DNA of 54,922 nucleotides, taken from the NCBI GenBank assembly GCA_945787635.1, contig CALZIK010000068.1, positions 1 through 54,922 of the forward strand, written 5' to 3'. Origin of the DNA: Thermoanaerobaculia bacterium. Lineage in GTDB: Bacteria; Acidobacteriota; Thermoanaerobaculia; Multivoradales; JAHEKO01. Position 1 is the first letter of the stretch. Each line of letters begins with the position of its first letter. A program made the translations under genes and the position numbers. The notes under the pieces were generated by a model. The model ran no database searches. It was given only the letters and a program-made list of their open reading frames with translations, and was not told the origin of the DNA. Shown piece by piece: positions 1-8,348 of the stretch.

Positions 1-76
1 GCCGGCCGTGTGCCACCTGGGAGCGAGCGAACAGCCACGTCGTCGAGGCGCGAGCCCCAGGAGGCCCACGGCCGGC
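1..76. repeat. Inverted repeat upstream of tRNA-Ser
   Basis: The first ten bases (GCCGGCCGTG) are perfectly complementary to positions 67-76 (CACGGCCGGC). Inside them CCTGGG (17-22) can pair with CCCAGG (56-61). The result would be a long two-part hairpin ending just before the tRNA promoter region. It could be the 3' hairpin of a transcript that begins left of the window, or part of a structured RNA. I could not match it to a known RNA family. The left arm touches the window edge, so its true extent is unknown. Confidence 0.4.
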
Positions 77-103
77 TCCGGTGTACAATGCCGCCTTCGA
101 CCG

Positions 104-195
104 GGAGAGGTGCCGGAGTGGTCGAACGGACCTGCTTGCTAAGCAGGCGACCGGGGTAACCTGGTCCGGGGGTTCGAATCCCCCCCTCTCCGCCA
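104..195 (+). tRNA. tRNA-Ser(GCU)
   Basis: The acceptor arms GGAGAGG (104-110) and CCTCTCC (185-191) pair, followed by discriminator G and an encoded CCA (193-195). The anticodon stem CCTGC/GCAGG encloses loop TTGCTAA, giving anticodon GCT, which reads the AGC/AGU serine codons. A long variable arm, as expected for a class II serine tRNA, precedes the T arm GGGGGTTCGAATCCCCC. A TACAAT hexamer at 84-89 is a plausible -10 box; no good -35 was seen. Confidence 0.95.
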
Positions 196-251
196 GTTCT
201 CGCGCTCCTTGAACCCGTCGTTGACGACGACCCAGAAGAGAGACCCTCGCC

Positions 252-596
252 ATGGCTTCACCCCGCATCGTTTCGAGTTGGATCCTGATCGTCGTTCTCG
301 CGCTGTTGTTCGTCGGAGCGGCCCTCGGCAAGTTGACCGGCGCCGCCACACCGATGTTCGAGGCCTGGGGCTACCCGGCCTGGTTCGCGCTCTTTATCGG
401 TGTCGCCGAGCTCGCCGGCGCGATCGGACTGGTGATTCCAAAAACCACCCGCTGGGCGATCTACGGGCTGACCGCCGTCATGCTGGGTGCCGCCTACACC
501 CATCTTGCCAACGGCGAAGGCGCTCAGGTGCTGCGGCCCCTGATTTTCCTCGGCGGTCTTTGGGCCATCTGGTTCTTGAAGCGCGGCTCGGACTGA
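252..596 (+). CDS. DoxX-like small membrane protein
   Basis: This 114-residue protein is almost entirely hydrophobic, with four predicted membrane segments at about residues 8-25, 43-62, 68-85 and 92-108. The size, the four-helix pattern and the segment VGAALGKLTG after helix 1 fit the DoxX-like (DoxX/SURF4/DUF4149-like) superfamily of inner-membrane proteins, whose biochemical role is mostly unknown. The ATG at 252 follows a purine-rich AGAGAGA. It is a single gene 57 bp downstream of the tRNA with no evident operon partner. The family assignment is moderate and the substrate is unknown. Confidence 0.6.
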   Translation: MASPRIVSSWILIVVLALLFVGAALGKLTGAATPMFEAWGYPAWFALFIGVAELAGAIGLVIPKTTRWAIYGLTAVMLGAAYTHLANGEGAQVLRPLIFLGGLWAIWFLKRGSD

Positions 597-907
597 CCTT
601 CGGGGCGCTTAACGCGGTTTCCCGGTCACCTCCTCATCAGGCTCGAGACAAGCCCACCCTGCGCTCGGAATCGGAGCTTCCGAAGACGTCGGGCGCGGAC
701 GGACTGGCGCTACCGCGTGAAGCAAACACGATCTGACGGCAAAAAGCCGATACGCGACTGAAGGGCCGGCCGCGTGCCTCGTGCGAGCGAGGTCTTCCGA
801 GCGAGACGAGGTATCGGCGGCCCACTATCGGAGCGAAGTACTGGAGAGCCCCGCGGCAAAACAGGCTGGCAGGGAGATAGGACTTGGCACGAGCCCACCT
901 CCCCGCT
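597..907. other. Intergenic region, no gene seen
   Basis: About 310 bases between the DoxX-like gene and transketolase. Open frames here on both strands have no recognisable protein character. Presumably it carries the tkt promoter, but I could not identify convincing -35/-10 boxes. Confidence 0.4.
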
Positions 908-2977
908 ATGCTCGCCGCGCCCGACAGAAACGAATCTTCCGAGCCTGTTGCAAGCACGTGTAGTTTGAGCTCCTGGTCCCCCAGCGACATCGACCTGGTC
1001 GCCGTCAACACGATCCGCTTTTTGGCGGTGGACATGGTCGAAGCGGCGAACTCGGGCCATCCGGGGGCGCCCATGGGCCTCGCGCCACTCGGCTACACGC
1101 TCTTTACTCGCCACCTGCGGCACAGCCCCTCGAACCCGGACTGGGCCAACCGAGACCGCTTCGTGCTCTCGTGTGGCCACGCTTCAGCTCTCCTCTACGC
1201 CCTCTTGCACCTCGCTGGCTACGATCTTCCGCTCGACGAACTCCGCAGTTTCCGACAGTTCGGCTCGAAGACTCCGGGGCATCCTGAGTACGGACTGACG
1301 CCGGGAGTCGAGACCACGACTGGACCACTCGGCCAGGGCATCTCGACGGCGGTCGGAATGGCGATCGCCAGGGAGAAGCTCGCCGCCGAGTTCAACCGCG
1401 ACGAGCTCGACCTCTTCGACTACCGCACCTGGGTGTTCGCGAGCGACGGAGACCTGATGGAGGGCATTGCCTCGGAGGCTTGCTCGCTGGCCGGGCATCT
1501 CGCACTCGGATCGCTCAAGGTTTTCTGGGACGACAACCGGACCACGATCGATGGCTCGACCGACCTGTCGTTTTCCGAAGACGTCGGCAAGCGCTTCTCG
1601 GCCTACGGTTGGAACGTGCTCGAGGTCGAGGACGGCAACGACCTCTCCGCGCTCGACGCCGCCGCCACCCGGGCCGCCGCGAGAACCGACCGGCCGACCC
1701 TCGTCAGGGTCCGAACTCACATCGGCCATGGCAGCCCCAACAAGCAGGATTCGTCCTCGGCGCACGGCTCGCCGCTCGGCGAGAGCGAGGTCGAGCTCAC
1801 CAAGAAGGCTCTTGGCTGGCCGCTCGAGCCTCTCTTTCACATTCCCGAGGAAGCCCGCGAGGCCTTCGCGCGGTGCGTGCCGACCGGCAAGCGCTTGGAG
1901 GCCGAGTGGGAGGCGCTGCGCCAGACCCATCGCGAGCAGCACGTCGCCCGAGCCTCGGAGCTCGACCGCCGGCTCGATGCCTCGCTGCCGGCGGAATGGC
2001 AAAAGTCGTTGCCGGTCTTCGGCCCCGGCGACGGGCCGATCGCTACGCGAAGCGCCTCGGGCGCCGTGCTCAACGCCCTCGCGCCGAAGTTCCCCGAGTT
2101 CGTGGGCGGCTCGGCGGATCTGACCGGCTCGGTCAACACCTACCTCACCGACGAAGGCAACTTCTCGGCGTCCCAGCGGCTGCCGCGCAACTTCCACTAC
2201 GGGGTGCGCGAGCACGCCATGGGGGCGGTCTTGAACGGCCTCGCCCTGTCGAAGGCCTTCATTCCCTACGGCGGCACGTTCCTGGTGTTCTCGGACTACA
2301 TGCGCGCGGCGGTTCGCCTCGCCGCCCTGATGGAAGTGGGCTCGATCTTCGTCTTTACCCACGACTCGATCTTTCTCGGCGAGGACGGACCCACTCATCA
2401 GCCCGAGGGTCATCTCGCCTCACTGCGCGCAATTCCGCACCTGACTGTCATCCGGCCGGCCGATGCCAATGAGGTCGCCGCGGCCTGGGCGGTCGCGATC
2501 GAGCGTCGAAACCGCCCGACCGCCATTGTTCTGACTCGCCAGAAGCTGCCGATTCTCGAACCGACGGCCGCGCTCGCCCGCGACGGCGTGGCGCTTGGCG
2601 GTTACGTGGTCTCGGAAGCTCCCGGCGGTTTGCCCCGGGCCATCCTGATCGCGACCGGCTCCGAAGTCGCGACCGCGATCGAGGCCCAGTCACTGCTCTC
2701 GAAAGACGGCGTCGATACCCGGGTGGTGAGCCTGCCCTCGTGGGATCTCTTCGAGGCGCAGCCCGCAGAGTACCGGGAGAGCGTCTTGCCGAGTGCGCTC
2801 GCCGCGAGGGTGTCGGTCGAGGCCGGCGGCTCGCTGGGCTGGCACCGGTACGTCGGCGATCGCGGCGCGACCGTTTCGGTCGATCGGTTCGGGGCCTCGG
2901 CGCCCATCGGCGACCTTCGCGATCCGTTCGGTTTCACCGCCGAGAACGTGGCCGCGCGATTGAAAGCCGTCCTTTGA
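908..2977 (+). CDS. tkt: Transketolase
   Basis: Thiamine-diphosphate enzyme that moves two-carbon ketol units between sugar phosphates in the non-oxidative pentose phosphate pathway. The N-terminal part has the hallmark AVNTIRFLAVDMV followed by NSGHPGAPMG, then the substrate loop CGHASALLYALLH and GPLGQGISTAVGMA. The ThDP-binding GDG..EG..EA motif appears as SDGDLMEGIASEA with DDN downstream. The pyrimidine domain has GVREHAMGAVLNGLALS and the FSDYMRAAVRLAALM region, and a C-terminal domain follows. About 690 residues is normal for the family (around 660). The start is uncertain: an open TTG lies at 884, ATG at 908, and TTG at 965 would remove a non-homologous leader. It converges on the tonB-like gene with an 18-bp gap. 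Confidence 0.95.
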   Translation: MLAAPDRNESSEPVASTCSLSSWSPSDIDLVAVNTIRFLAVDMVEAANSGHPGAPMGLAPLGYTLFTRHLRHSPSNPDWANRDRFVLSCGHASALLYALLHLAGYDLPLDELRSFRQFGSKTPGHPEYGLTPGVETTTGPLGQGISTAVGMAIAREKLAAEFNRDELDLFDYRTWVFASDGDLMEGIASEACSLAGHLALGSLKVFWDDNRTTIDGSTDLSFSEDVGKRFSAYGWNVLEVEDGNDLSALDAAATRAAARTDRPTLVRVRTHIGHGSPNKQDSSSAHGSPLGESEVELTKKALGWPLEPLFHIPEEAREAFARCVPTGKRLEAEWEALRQTHREQHVARASELDRRLDASLPAEWQKSLPVFGPGDGPIATRSASGAVLNALAPKFPEFVGGSADLTGSVNTYLTDEGNFSASQRLPRNFHYGVREHAMGAVLNGLALSKAFIPYGGTFLVFSDYMRAAVRLAALMEVGSIFVFTHDSIFLGEDGPTHQPEGHLASLRAIPHLTVIRPADANEVAAAWAVAIERRNRPTAIVLTRQKLPILEPTAALARDGVALGGYVVSEAPGGLPRAILIATGSEVATAIEAQSLLSKDGVDTRVVSLPSWDLFEAQPAEYRESVLPSALAARVSVEAGGSLGWHRYVGDRGATVSVDRFGASAPIGDLRDPFGFTAENVAARLKAVL

Positions 2978-2995
2978 GGCGGCGTCGATCTCGCC

Positions 2996-3733
2996 TTACT
3001 GCAAGCTGAACCTGATCGTCAGGTTGAGATAGACCGCCACCGGCACACCCGCCTTTTTGGCAGGCCGGAACTTCCACTCCTTCGCGGTCTCGACCGCCTG
3101 CTCGGAGAGTCCGTGCGATAGGCCCTTGAGGATCTTCACCCGGCTGATGTTGCCCTCGGTATCGACCACCGCCTCGAGGATCACGACACCCTGCACCCTG
3201 GCCTGGCGCCCCTCCTCGGTGTACCTCGGAGTCGGGTAGTGGATCTTTTCGGGCGGGGTGATGTCCCCGGTCAACTGCAGCACCGGGCCCATCGGGCCGT
3301 CCGAGGGCGGGGCGTCGGGAATGCCGAAAACCACTCCTTCGGAAGCGATATCGAGGTCTGGGGTCTCGACCTCGGCCAGCCGGATCGGCTCGGGCTCCTC
3401 AGGCGTCGGATCCGGAATCGGGATCACCCGTTTCTTCTCCTTCTGCTTGGGCAGAACCTGGGCCGCCTTGGGTGGCGGGGGGGTGAACCGGACCTGCTGC
3501 ACGAGGTACACGGGCTTTGCCGGAGCCGCCGGACGCAGAATCGCCCGGGCGGCCGGAAACTGGATGACGAAGAGCACCAGATGGGCCACTACGGCGGCAC
3601 CCACCGCCAGCCGCAGGCCGCGCTGCTCGTCGGGGTCTTCGGCCGGCAGCTCGGGCAGGTGGCCGAGATGAACCTTGAGCACCTTCTCGCTCTGCCCACC
3701 GTAACGCTGCCAGCTGGAACTTCTTTCGAACAT
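2996..3733 (-). CDS. TonB-family energy transducer
   Basis: A 245-residue protein with classic TonB layout: a short cytoplasmic N terminus, one membrane helix at about residues 39-60 (VGAAVVAHLVLFVIQ), a long Pro/Glu-rich periplasmic spacer (KEKKRVIPIPDPTPEEPEP) and a C-terminal TonB domain. The C-terminal domain shows YPTPRYTEEGRQARVQG, VVDTEGNISRVKIL and AKEWKFRPAKK, the usual beta-alpha-beta signature. TonB links ExbBD proton-motive energy to outer-membrane transporters, but none is encoded nearby. ATG 3733 is preferred over the upstream TTG 3787 because GAGGG sits 8-9 bases before it. Confidence 0.85.
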   Translation of the reverse strand: MFERSSSWQRYGGQSEKVLKVHLGHLPELPAEDPDEQRGLRLAVGAAVVAHLVLFVIQFPAARAILRPAAPAKPVYLVQQVRFTPPPPKAAQVLPKQKEKKRVIPIPDPTPEEPEPIRLAEVETPDLDIASEGVVFGIPDAPPSDGPMGPVLQLTGDITPPEKIHYPTPRYTEEGRQARVQGVVILEAVVDTEGNISRVKILKGLSHGLSEQAVETAKEWKFRPAKKAGVPVAVYLNLTIRFSLQ

Positions 3734-3864
3734 CGATCGACCCTCGGGGCTGCCCTCGACGGGAGAGCCCGCTGCGTTCTGTAGCAACTACGGGGCCAAC
3801 GCCCGCGAGGTTCGGAGAGACTTCAAACCCGCCAAGGCAATTTGGGCGAATTTGTGCGACCGGG

Positions 3865-4980
3865 CTAGTAGCTCGACAGCTTCTGCTCGAGAAAATCGTC
3901 CGCGGAGTCGACGATCAGCTCGAACCAGATCGGGAAGTGGTCGGACATCTGGTTCTTTCTCCACGGGTGCTTGTAATAACCGGCCAGCTTCCCTGGAGCG
4001 TCCAGGTCCTGGCCGCCGGTGTAGTGCCGCTTCATGAACTCTCGGTAACGCGACTCCTGACCATGCCGGTAGACATAGTCGAAGATCGGGAAGACGCCGC
4101 CGTTCGGCTGGCCGGCCGGATCGACGGCGACCTTGAAGTACTCGTTGCTGTTGAGAAAAAGCCGGTCGTAGACCTGGGTGCCGGAGGCGTTGGTATCGAC
4201 GTCGCGAAGGCTCTCGACCTCGTGAAAGCCGGCCGCGGCAATCGTCTCGACCGTCGGGTCGTCTTTGTCCGCGCCCCGGTAGAAGTTGAAATCGCCGGCC
4301 GCAATGATGTTCTTGTTCCACAGTGTGCCCGCCGCCGTCTTGACCGCGAGCGCCTTGAGGAGCAGGGTGACCTCCTCTTTCCGGTACTCGATGTCGTCAT
4401 CGCCGTCGCCCGGATGAAGGTGCACGTTGACCAGAGAAAACGTCTTCCAGCCGCTGCGAAAGCCGGTCAGGTAGGGCGTCCGCTTGAGCTGCCGGATCGA
4501 CGATCCCGCGGTGAGCTCGTCCCAAAGCACGATCTCACCCGCCAGCCCCGCGAACTGAATGCGCTTGCGGTTGTACAGGTAAGCGCCTCGTTCCGAGTTG
4601 CCCGAGTCGCCTTCGGTGATGTCGTTGATCAGGTAGGACCAGTCATCACCCAGCAGTTCCATCAGTTTGTAGAGATCCTGAAGGCCGCGCTTGAGCTCCT
4701 GCACCACGACCAGGTCGAAACGGGAAATGATCTCGGCGATGTAGAAGAACGCCTCCGGGAGGCGCTGGGAGGTGTGCCCGAACTCCTTGATGTTCCAACT
4801 CGCGATCAACAGGCTGCGATCGGTTTTCTTCGCAGCGATCTTCTCGTCTAGGCCAGCACGCAGGATGAGCAGATTCTCGAGCGTCCGTTTCTTTTCCGGC
4901 ACGGTCATCTCCGGAAAGACCAGGGCATAGTCTTTCTTGGCGTGGTCGGCGGCCGGGCGCAGGTCGTTGTAGCTGGGCAT
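3865..4980 (-). CDS. Endonuclease/exonuclease/phosphatase-fold protein
   Basis: 371-residue protein with the EEP (DNase I-like) fold motifs in order: SLLIASWNIKEFG (Asn of motif 1), LVVVQELK (metal-binding Glu), VNVHLHPGDGDDD, IIAAGDFNF (catalytic Asp and Asn) and MSDHFPIWF (catalytic Asp-His). These residues coordinate a divalent metal and attack a phosphodiester or phosphomonoester. Members act on DNA, RNA, lipids or inositol phosphates, so the substrate cannot be told from sequence. There is no signal peptide, so it is probably cytoplasmic. The N-terminal 50 residues are charged and predicted helical. No operon partner is clear. Confidence 0.85.
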   Translation of the reverse strand: MPSYNDLRPAADHAKKDYALVFPEMTVPEKKRTLENLLILRAGLDEKIAAKKTDRSLLIASWNIKEFGHTSQRLPEAFFYIAEIISRFDLVVVQELKRGLQDLYKLMELLGDDWSYLINDITEGDSGNSERGAYLYNRKRIQFAGLAGEIVLWDELTAGSSIRQLKRTPYLTGFRSGWKTFSLVNVHLHPGDGDDDIEYRKEEVTLLLKALAVKTAAGTLWNKNIIAAGDFNFYRGADKDDPTVETIAAAGFHEVESLRDVDTNASGTQVYDRLFLNSNEYFKVAVDPAGQPNGGVFPIFDYVYRHGQESRYREFMKRHYTGGQDLDAPGKLAGYYKHPWRKNQMSDHFPIWFELIVDSADDFLEQKLSSY

Positions 4981-5036
4981 GGCGAAAACGTATCACCCGA
5001 GCTCGCGGAGCCTCCCGCGTTGTCTGTGGCGGCCGA

Positions 5037-5870
5037 TCAGTTCTGCAGGGCCGAGCCGGCGCGGGCCGTGCTCACGCCGAAGAGCGGACTCGTCAAGTGT
5101 TCCGGGCCCGGGCAGCCCCAGCGCAGGTCGCACAGCGAGCAGCGCAGCCCCGCGCGCAACTCCTCGGCTCGCACGACGAGAGTCTCGCCCTCTTCTTGCA
5201 GATACTCGCACTCCTTGAGCCTTGCCAGAATCCTCGAAAGAGTTTCGGGCTGAATCGAGAGATGAGCCGCGAGCGTGCTCTTGGGCAAGGCCAGCCGCAG
5301 GCGCTTCGCGCCCGATGCGTCGCCGGTTTCATCGGATCCGACCTGATCGAGAAGATAGGCCATGAGACGTTGGGTCGCGTCCTGGAGAGTGAGGCGCTCG
5401 ACGTGGTCGAGAAGCATCTGCTGGCGGCGGTAGAGGGTGCCCATGAGCCGGAAGCCCAGGGAGGCCGAACCCTCGACGAAGCTCCGGAAGGCGCGTCGAT
5501 CGACGCTCACCAGCGTCGAGTCTCCCACGGCTCTCGCATTGAGGTCATACCTGGCCTCGGCGACAACCAGGAGCTCCTCCGCGAAGACCTCGTCGGCGCC
5601 GACGATCGCGATGATGCTCTCGCGGCCCTCGGCCGACTGGCGAAACAGAGCGATCTGGCCCTCCCGAACGATGTAGAATCGTTCGGCGGGCTCGCCCTGG
5701 CGGTAGAGCCAACGCCCGTCCGCCAGCTCCAACGTGCGGCTCTCCGCCACGACCTCCGCCAACTGGCCGTCGGTCAGGTCGCGAAACAGGTAGGTCTGAC
5801 GCAGGTAACTGGGCAGGCGCTCCTCGCAGACGAGCTCGGCGGCGTGGTCGGTAGCACAGGCGCGGCACAT
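5037..5870 (-). CDS. Crp/Fnr-family regulator with N- and C-terminal Cys clusters
   Basis: 277-residue transcription factor. The cyclic-nucleotide-binding fold spans about residues 25-150 (LADGRWLYRQGEPAERFYIV, IAIVGADEVFAEELL). It is followed by a dimer helix and a winged helix with the recognition region KSTLAAHLSIQPETLSRIL, which resembles the Crp/Fnr E..SR type. Cysteines 2, 5 and 15 lie ahead of the sensor domain, and 244, 247 and 253 (CSLCDLRWGC) follow the DNA-binding domain. Such clusters in this superfamily can hold Fe-S or zinc, so redox or NO sensing is a reasonable inference. ATG 5870 is preferred over an upstream GTG/TTG reading because it fits the family N terminus. Divergent from the DUF4038 gene, with a palindrome between them. 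Confidence 0.85.
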   Translation of the reverse strand: MCRACATDHAAELVCEERLPSYLRQTYLFRDLTDGQLAEVVAESRTLELADGRWLYRQGEPAERFYIVREGQIALFRQSAEGRESIIAIVGADEVFAEELLVVAEARYDLNARAVGDSTLVSVDRRAFRSFVEGSASLGFRLMGTLYRRQQMLLDHVERLTLQDATQRLMAYLLDQVGSDETGDASGAKRLRLALPKSTLAAHLSIQPETLSRILARLKECEYLQEEGETLVVRAEELRAGLRCSLCDLRWGCPGPEHLTSPLFGVSTARAGSALQN

Positions 5871-5883
5871 GAGGGGCAATTCT

Positions 5884-5898
5884 GGACCAATTCGGTCC
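5884..5898. promoter_or_regulatory. Candidate Crp/Fnr operator
   Basis: GGACCAATTCGGTCC is a near-perfect palindrome (GGACC-N5-GGTCC). It lies 13 bases upstream of the Crp/Fnr start codon and 48 bases upstream of the divergent DUF4038 gene. The dyad spacing fits Crp/Fnr-family operators, although the sequence is not the FNR or CRP consensus. Autoregulation is an inference. Confidence 0.4.
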
Positions 5899-5946
5899 TG
5901 TTTTTCAAGTCCGATCAGCATAGACTGGCAGAACGGGGTTTCGCCC

Positions 5947-7422
5947 ATGCTCAGCAGCCAGAGACAAGCTCTTTTCGCAACCGCGCTGATTTTCTCGGTG
6001 CTGGTCGCCCCGGTCGCGGCCGCGGCGGCAGTCGTGGACGGCTTGCTCCGCGTGCACCCGGACAACCCGCGCTACCTCACCAACGACTCCGGCGAGCCGA
6101 TCCTGCTTATCGGTCCGCAGACCTGGCATGTCTTTCAGGATTACGAAGACGACCGGAGCTCGACCGACTTCGACTACGACGGGTGGCTCGACGCGCTCGA
6201 AGACGAGGGCTTCACCTTTTTTCGCGGCTGGCTCTGGTCCGACGGCTACTACTCACCTCTGCCGTTCGAGCAGGTCATCGTCCAGGGCCGCAGGGTCTAC
6301 GATCTCAGCCGCTGGAACGAACGCTTCTTTGACCGGCTCAGACGACGCATTCGGGCTGCCGGCGAGCGCGGCCTCTACACCAGCGTCATGCTGTTTCAGG
6401 AATGGAGCGTCAACGACGCCGGCGGCTTGCGTCGCCCGGATCCCTGGCTGGTCCATCCGTTCAACCGCAGCAACAACATTCAGGAGATCAACCGGCGATC
6501 ACATTCGGGCGCCAAGCTGGCTCCGGTCCATAGCCAGTATCTCCGCCGAATGGTGGACGAGCTCTACGATCTCGACAACATCATCTGGGAGGTCGGTAAT
6601 GAGCTCGGCGGCAAATCCGGTCCATGGGTGAGGCAGGTCGTCGAGCGTCTGCGTGAGCTGGAGGACGAGAAAGTCGCCACCGACCCTCTCAACCAGGGTC
6701 GCCGGCACTTGATCTGGGTGAGCTGCATCGGCAACCGGGCCATGCCCGGCCCCGCCTACGGCGCGGACCTCGTCTCTCCGTGCAACGTGGAGCGCTACGG
6801 AGTCGGGACCGGCTCCAGTTGCTTCGACGTGGCCCGCCCCGCCCGACCGCCGGCGGCCGACGGCTCGCGCGTGGTTCTTGCCGACGCCGATCACCTCGAG
6901 CCTCTGGCCGCGGACGCGGACTGGGCCTGGAAGAGCTTCTTTCGTGGGCATCACCCACTCGCCCTGACGATCCCGAACGGCCGCAAGAGCCTGCCCTGGT
7001 GGCGCGGGCGCTGCGACCTCGATCGCGGCCGTCAGAACACCGCGCGGCTGCGCAGATCGCTCGCCACCATCGTGCGCGTCGCTCGGAAGGCCGATCTGGC
7101 CGCGAGCGTGCCGCAGAGCACCCTCATGCCGGACCATCCGGGTACGGTCTCCTCCTTCGGCTACGCCCTTTTCAGCTCCAAGGATCCGAACGCGGCGGGT
7201 CCGCCCGACGGCCGGCGGTTCCTGATCTACCAGGCCGAAGCCGACAACGGCGGGCGGCCGATCAGCGTGTGCGGGCTGCGCCAGGGCAGGAACTACCGGG
7301 TCATCTGGCGCCGCCTCGACAACGGCGACATCTTCTTTCGCGACCGTCGAACCTCGGTCAAGGCCTGCGAATCCTTCGCGGGATCCCAAGGCGGCGGCAT
7401 TCTCGCGCTCGAGCTCAAGTAG
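5947..7422 (+). CDS. Secreted DUF4038 (apiosidase-like) glycosidase-type protein
   Basis: About 491 residues from ATG 5947, beginning with a signal peptide (LFATALIFSVLVAPVAAAAA). The mature part opens LRVHPDNPRYLTNDSGEPIL and LIGPQTWHVFQD, typical of the DUF4038 TIM-barrel family related to GH140 apiosidases. It continues with a barrel strand ending in NIIWEVGNELGG, where the Glu after Asn is in the position of a clan GH-A acid/base. A C-terminal beta domain (about 430-491) may bind glycan. It is likely periplasmic or secreted and acts on plant or extracellular polysaccharide. It ends with an 8-bp convergent overlap with the racemase gene. The start was chosen because it gives a clean signal peptide. 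Confidence 0.75.
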   Translation: MLSSQRQALFATALIFSVLVAPVAAAAAVVDGLLRVHPDNPRYLTNDSGEPILLIGPQTWHVFQDYEDDRSSTDFDYDGWLDALEDEGFTFFRGWLWSDGYYSPLPFEQVIVQGRRVYDLSRWNERFFDRLRRRIRAAGERGLYTSVMLFQEWSVNDAGGLRRPDPWLVHPFNRSNNIQEINRRSHSGAKLAPVHSQYLRRMVDELYDLDNIIWEVGNELGGKSGPWVRQVVERLRELEDEKVATDPLNQGRRHLIWVSCIGNRAMPGPAYGADLVSPCNVERYGVGTGSSCFDVARPARPPAADGSRVVLADADHLEPLAADADWAWKSFFRGHHPLALTIPNGRKSLPWWRGRCDLDRGRQNTARLRRSLATIVRVARKADLAASVPQSTLMPDHPGTVSSFGYALFSSKDPNAAGPPDGRRFLIYQAEADNGGRPISVCGLRQGRNYRVIWRRLDNGDIFFRDRRTSVKACESFAGSQGGGILALELK

Positions 7423-8281
7423 CGCAAGGCAGCTCGCGCTCTCCCGAGGCGATCTCGAGCGCCGCCCGCGCCGCGATCTCGAGCGGATCGAGAATCTCGA
7501 TGCCGTGGCTCGTGCCCGGCGCCAGGACCAGCGGGATCTCGGTGCAGGCGGTCAAGACCACTTCGGCACCCGCCTGGGCCAGCAGGCTCGCGGCCCGCTC
7601 GAGCTTTTCGAGCAGCCGACGCCGGTCCCCGGCCCGCCGGTGCGCTCCGCTCTTGATGCCAGTAATGCCGGCGATGCCGGCCTCGCCGCCGCCGCCGTAG
7701 ATCACCTCCATCACCAACGACCGCTGCAACCGCTCGCCGTCCGGAAGGTCGAGCGGACTGATCGCGGTCAGGTCCCGGGCCCGGCAGGCTCTCTGAAACA
7801 GCCGGGCCTGGAGCGTTCCGGTGGTCGCCAGGAGGCCGATCTTGCGGATGCCACGGCGGTCGATGCGGGCCACCGCTTCCTCGACGATGTCGAGAATCGG
7901 GAGTATCTCCATGGCCGCGAGCTCCGGCACCACGGCATGCGCGGCATGGCAGGCGATCACCGCAAAGTCGGCTCGTACCCCGTCGTCCGAGCCGCCGCCC
8001 GCGCCGACCGAGGCTCCTTTGAGGGTGCGCAGGCCGCGCTCGAGCCAGGGCAACGGTGAAGGACCGCGCCCGAGGACGTAGTCGGTTCGATCCGGAGTGC
8101 CGGGGAGTGAGGCGACCAGGTACGGAGGGTAGTCCTGGTCTCGGCTCGCCCCGGAGCCCACCCTCGCCTCGGCGGCTCGAAGCAGCACCTCCTCGAAGCG
8201 GACGTGGGCGTGCGGCCCAAGGCCGCCGACGATCCCAATCACCCTTCGCCACGGTGCCGGTGCTGAGGTTGGGTTGGTCAT
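7415..8281 (-). CDS. Aspartate/glutamate racemase family protein
   Basis: 288-residue cofactor-independent racemase-type protein. It has the N-terminal GIVGGLGPHAHVRF and the two catalytic cysteine regions: VIACHAAHAVVPEL (first Cys) and LTACTEIPLVL (second Cys). Between them, RKIGLLATTGTLQARLFQ is the usual substrate-cradle segment. The family interconverts L- and D-amino acids, or acts as hydantoin racemase, by a two-base thiol mechanism. The usual CNTAH after the first cysteine is CHAAH here, so substrate preference may differ. ATG 8281 was chosen; an in-frame GTG lies at 8293. No pathway partner is adjacent. Confidence 0.8.
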   Translation of the reverse strand: MTNPTSAPAPWRRVIGIVGGLGPHAHVRFEEVLLRAAEARVGSGASRDQDYPPYLVASLPGTPDRTDYVLGRGPSPLPWLERGLRTLKGASVGAGGGSDDGVRADFAVIACHAAHAVVPELAAMEILPILDIVEEAVARIDRRGIRKIGLLATTGTLQARLFQRACRARDLTAISPLDLPDGERLQRSLVMEVIYGGGGEAGIAGITGIKSGAHRRAGDRRRLLEKLERAASLLAQAGAEVVLTACTEIPLVLAPGTSHGIEILDPLEIAARAALEIASGERELPCAT

Positions 8282-8348
8282 CTCACGCTTCACGCGACTG
8301 GGCGCTGGGCTGCAATTGGCCGTCGGAAACAGCTAGGATAGCTCGATC

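Noticed and set aside
1184-2413. Long open frame on the minus strand inside tkt
   Set aside because: It is a composition-driven shadow of the transketolase gene with no family similarity; the same applies to many long antisense frames over aceE, pdxA, napA and the GT-C genes.
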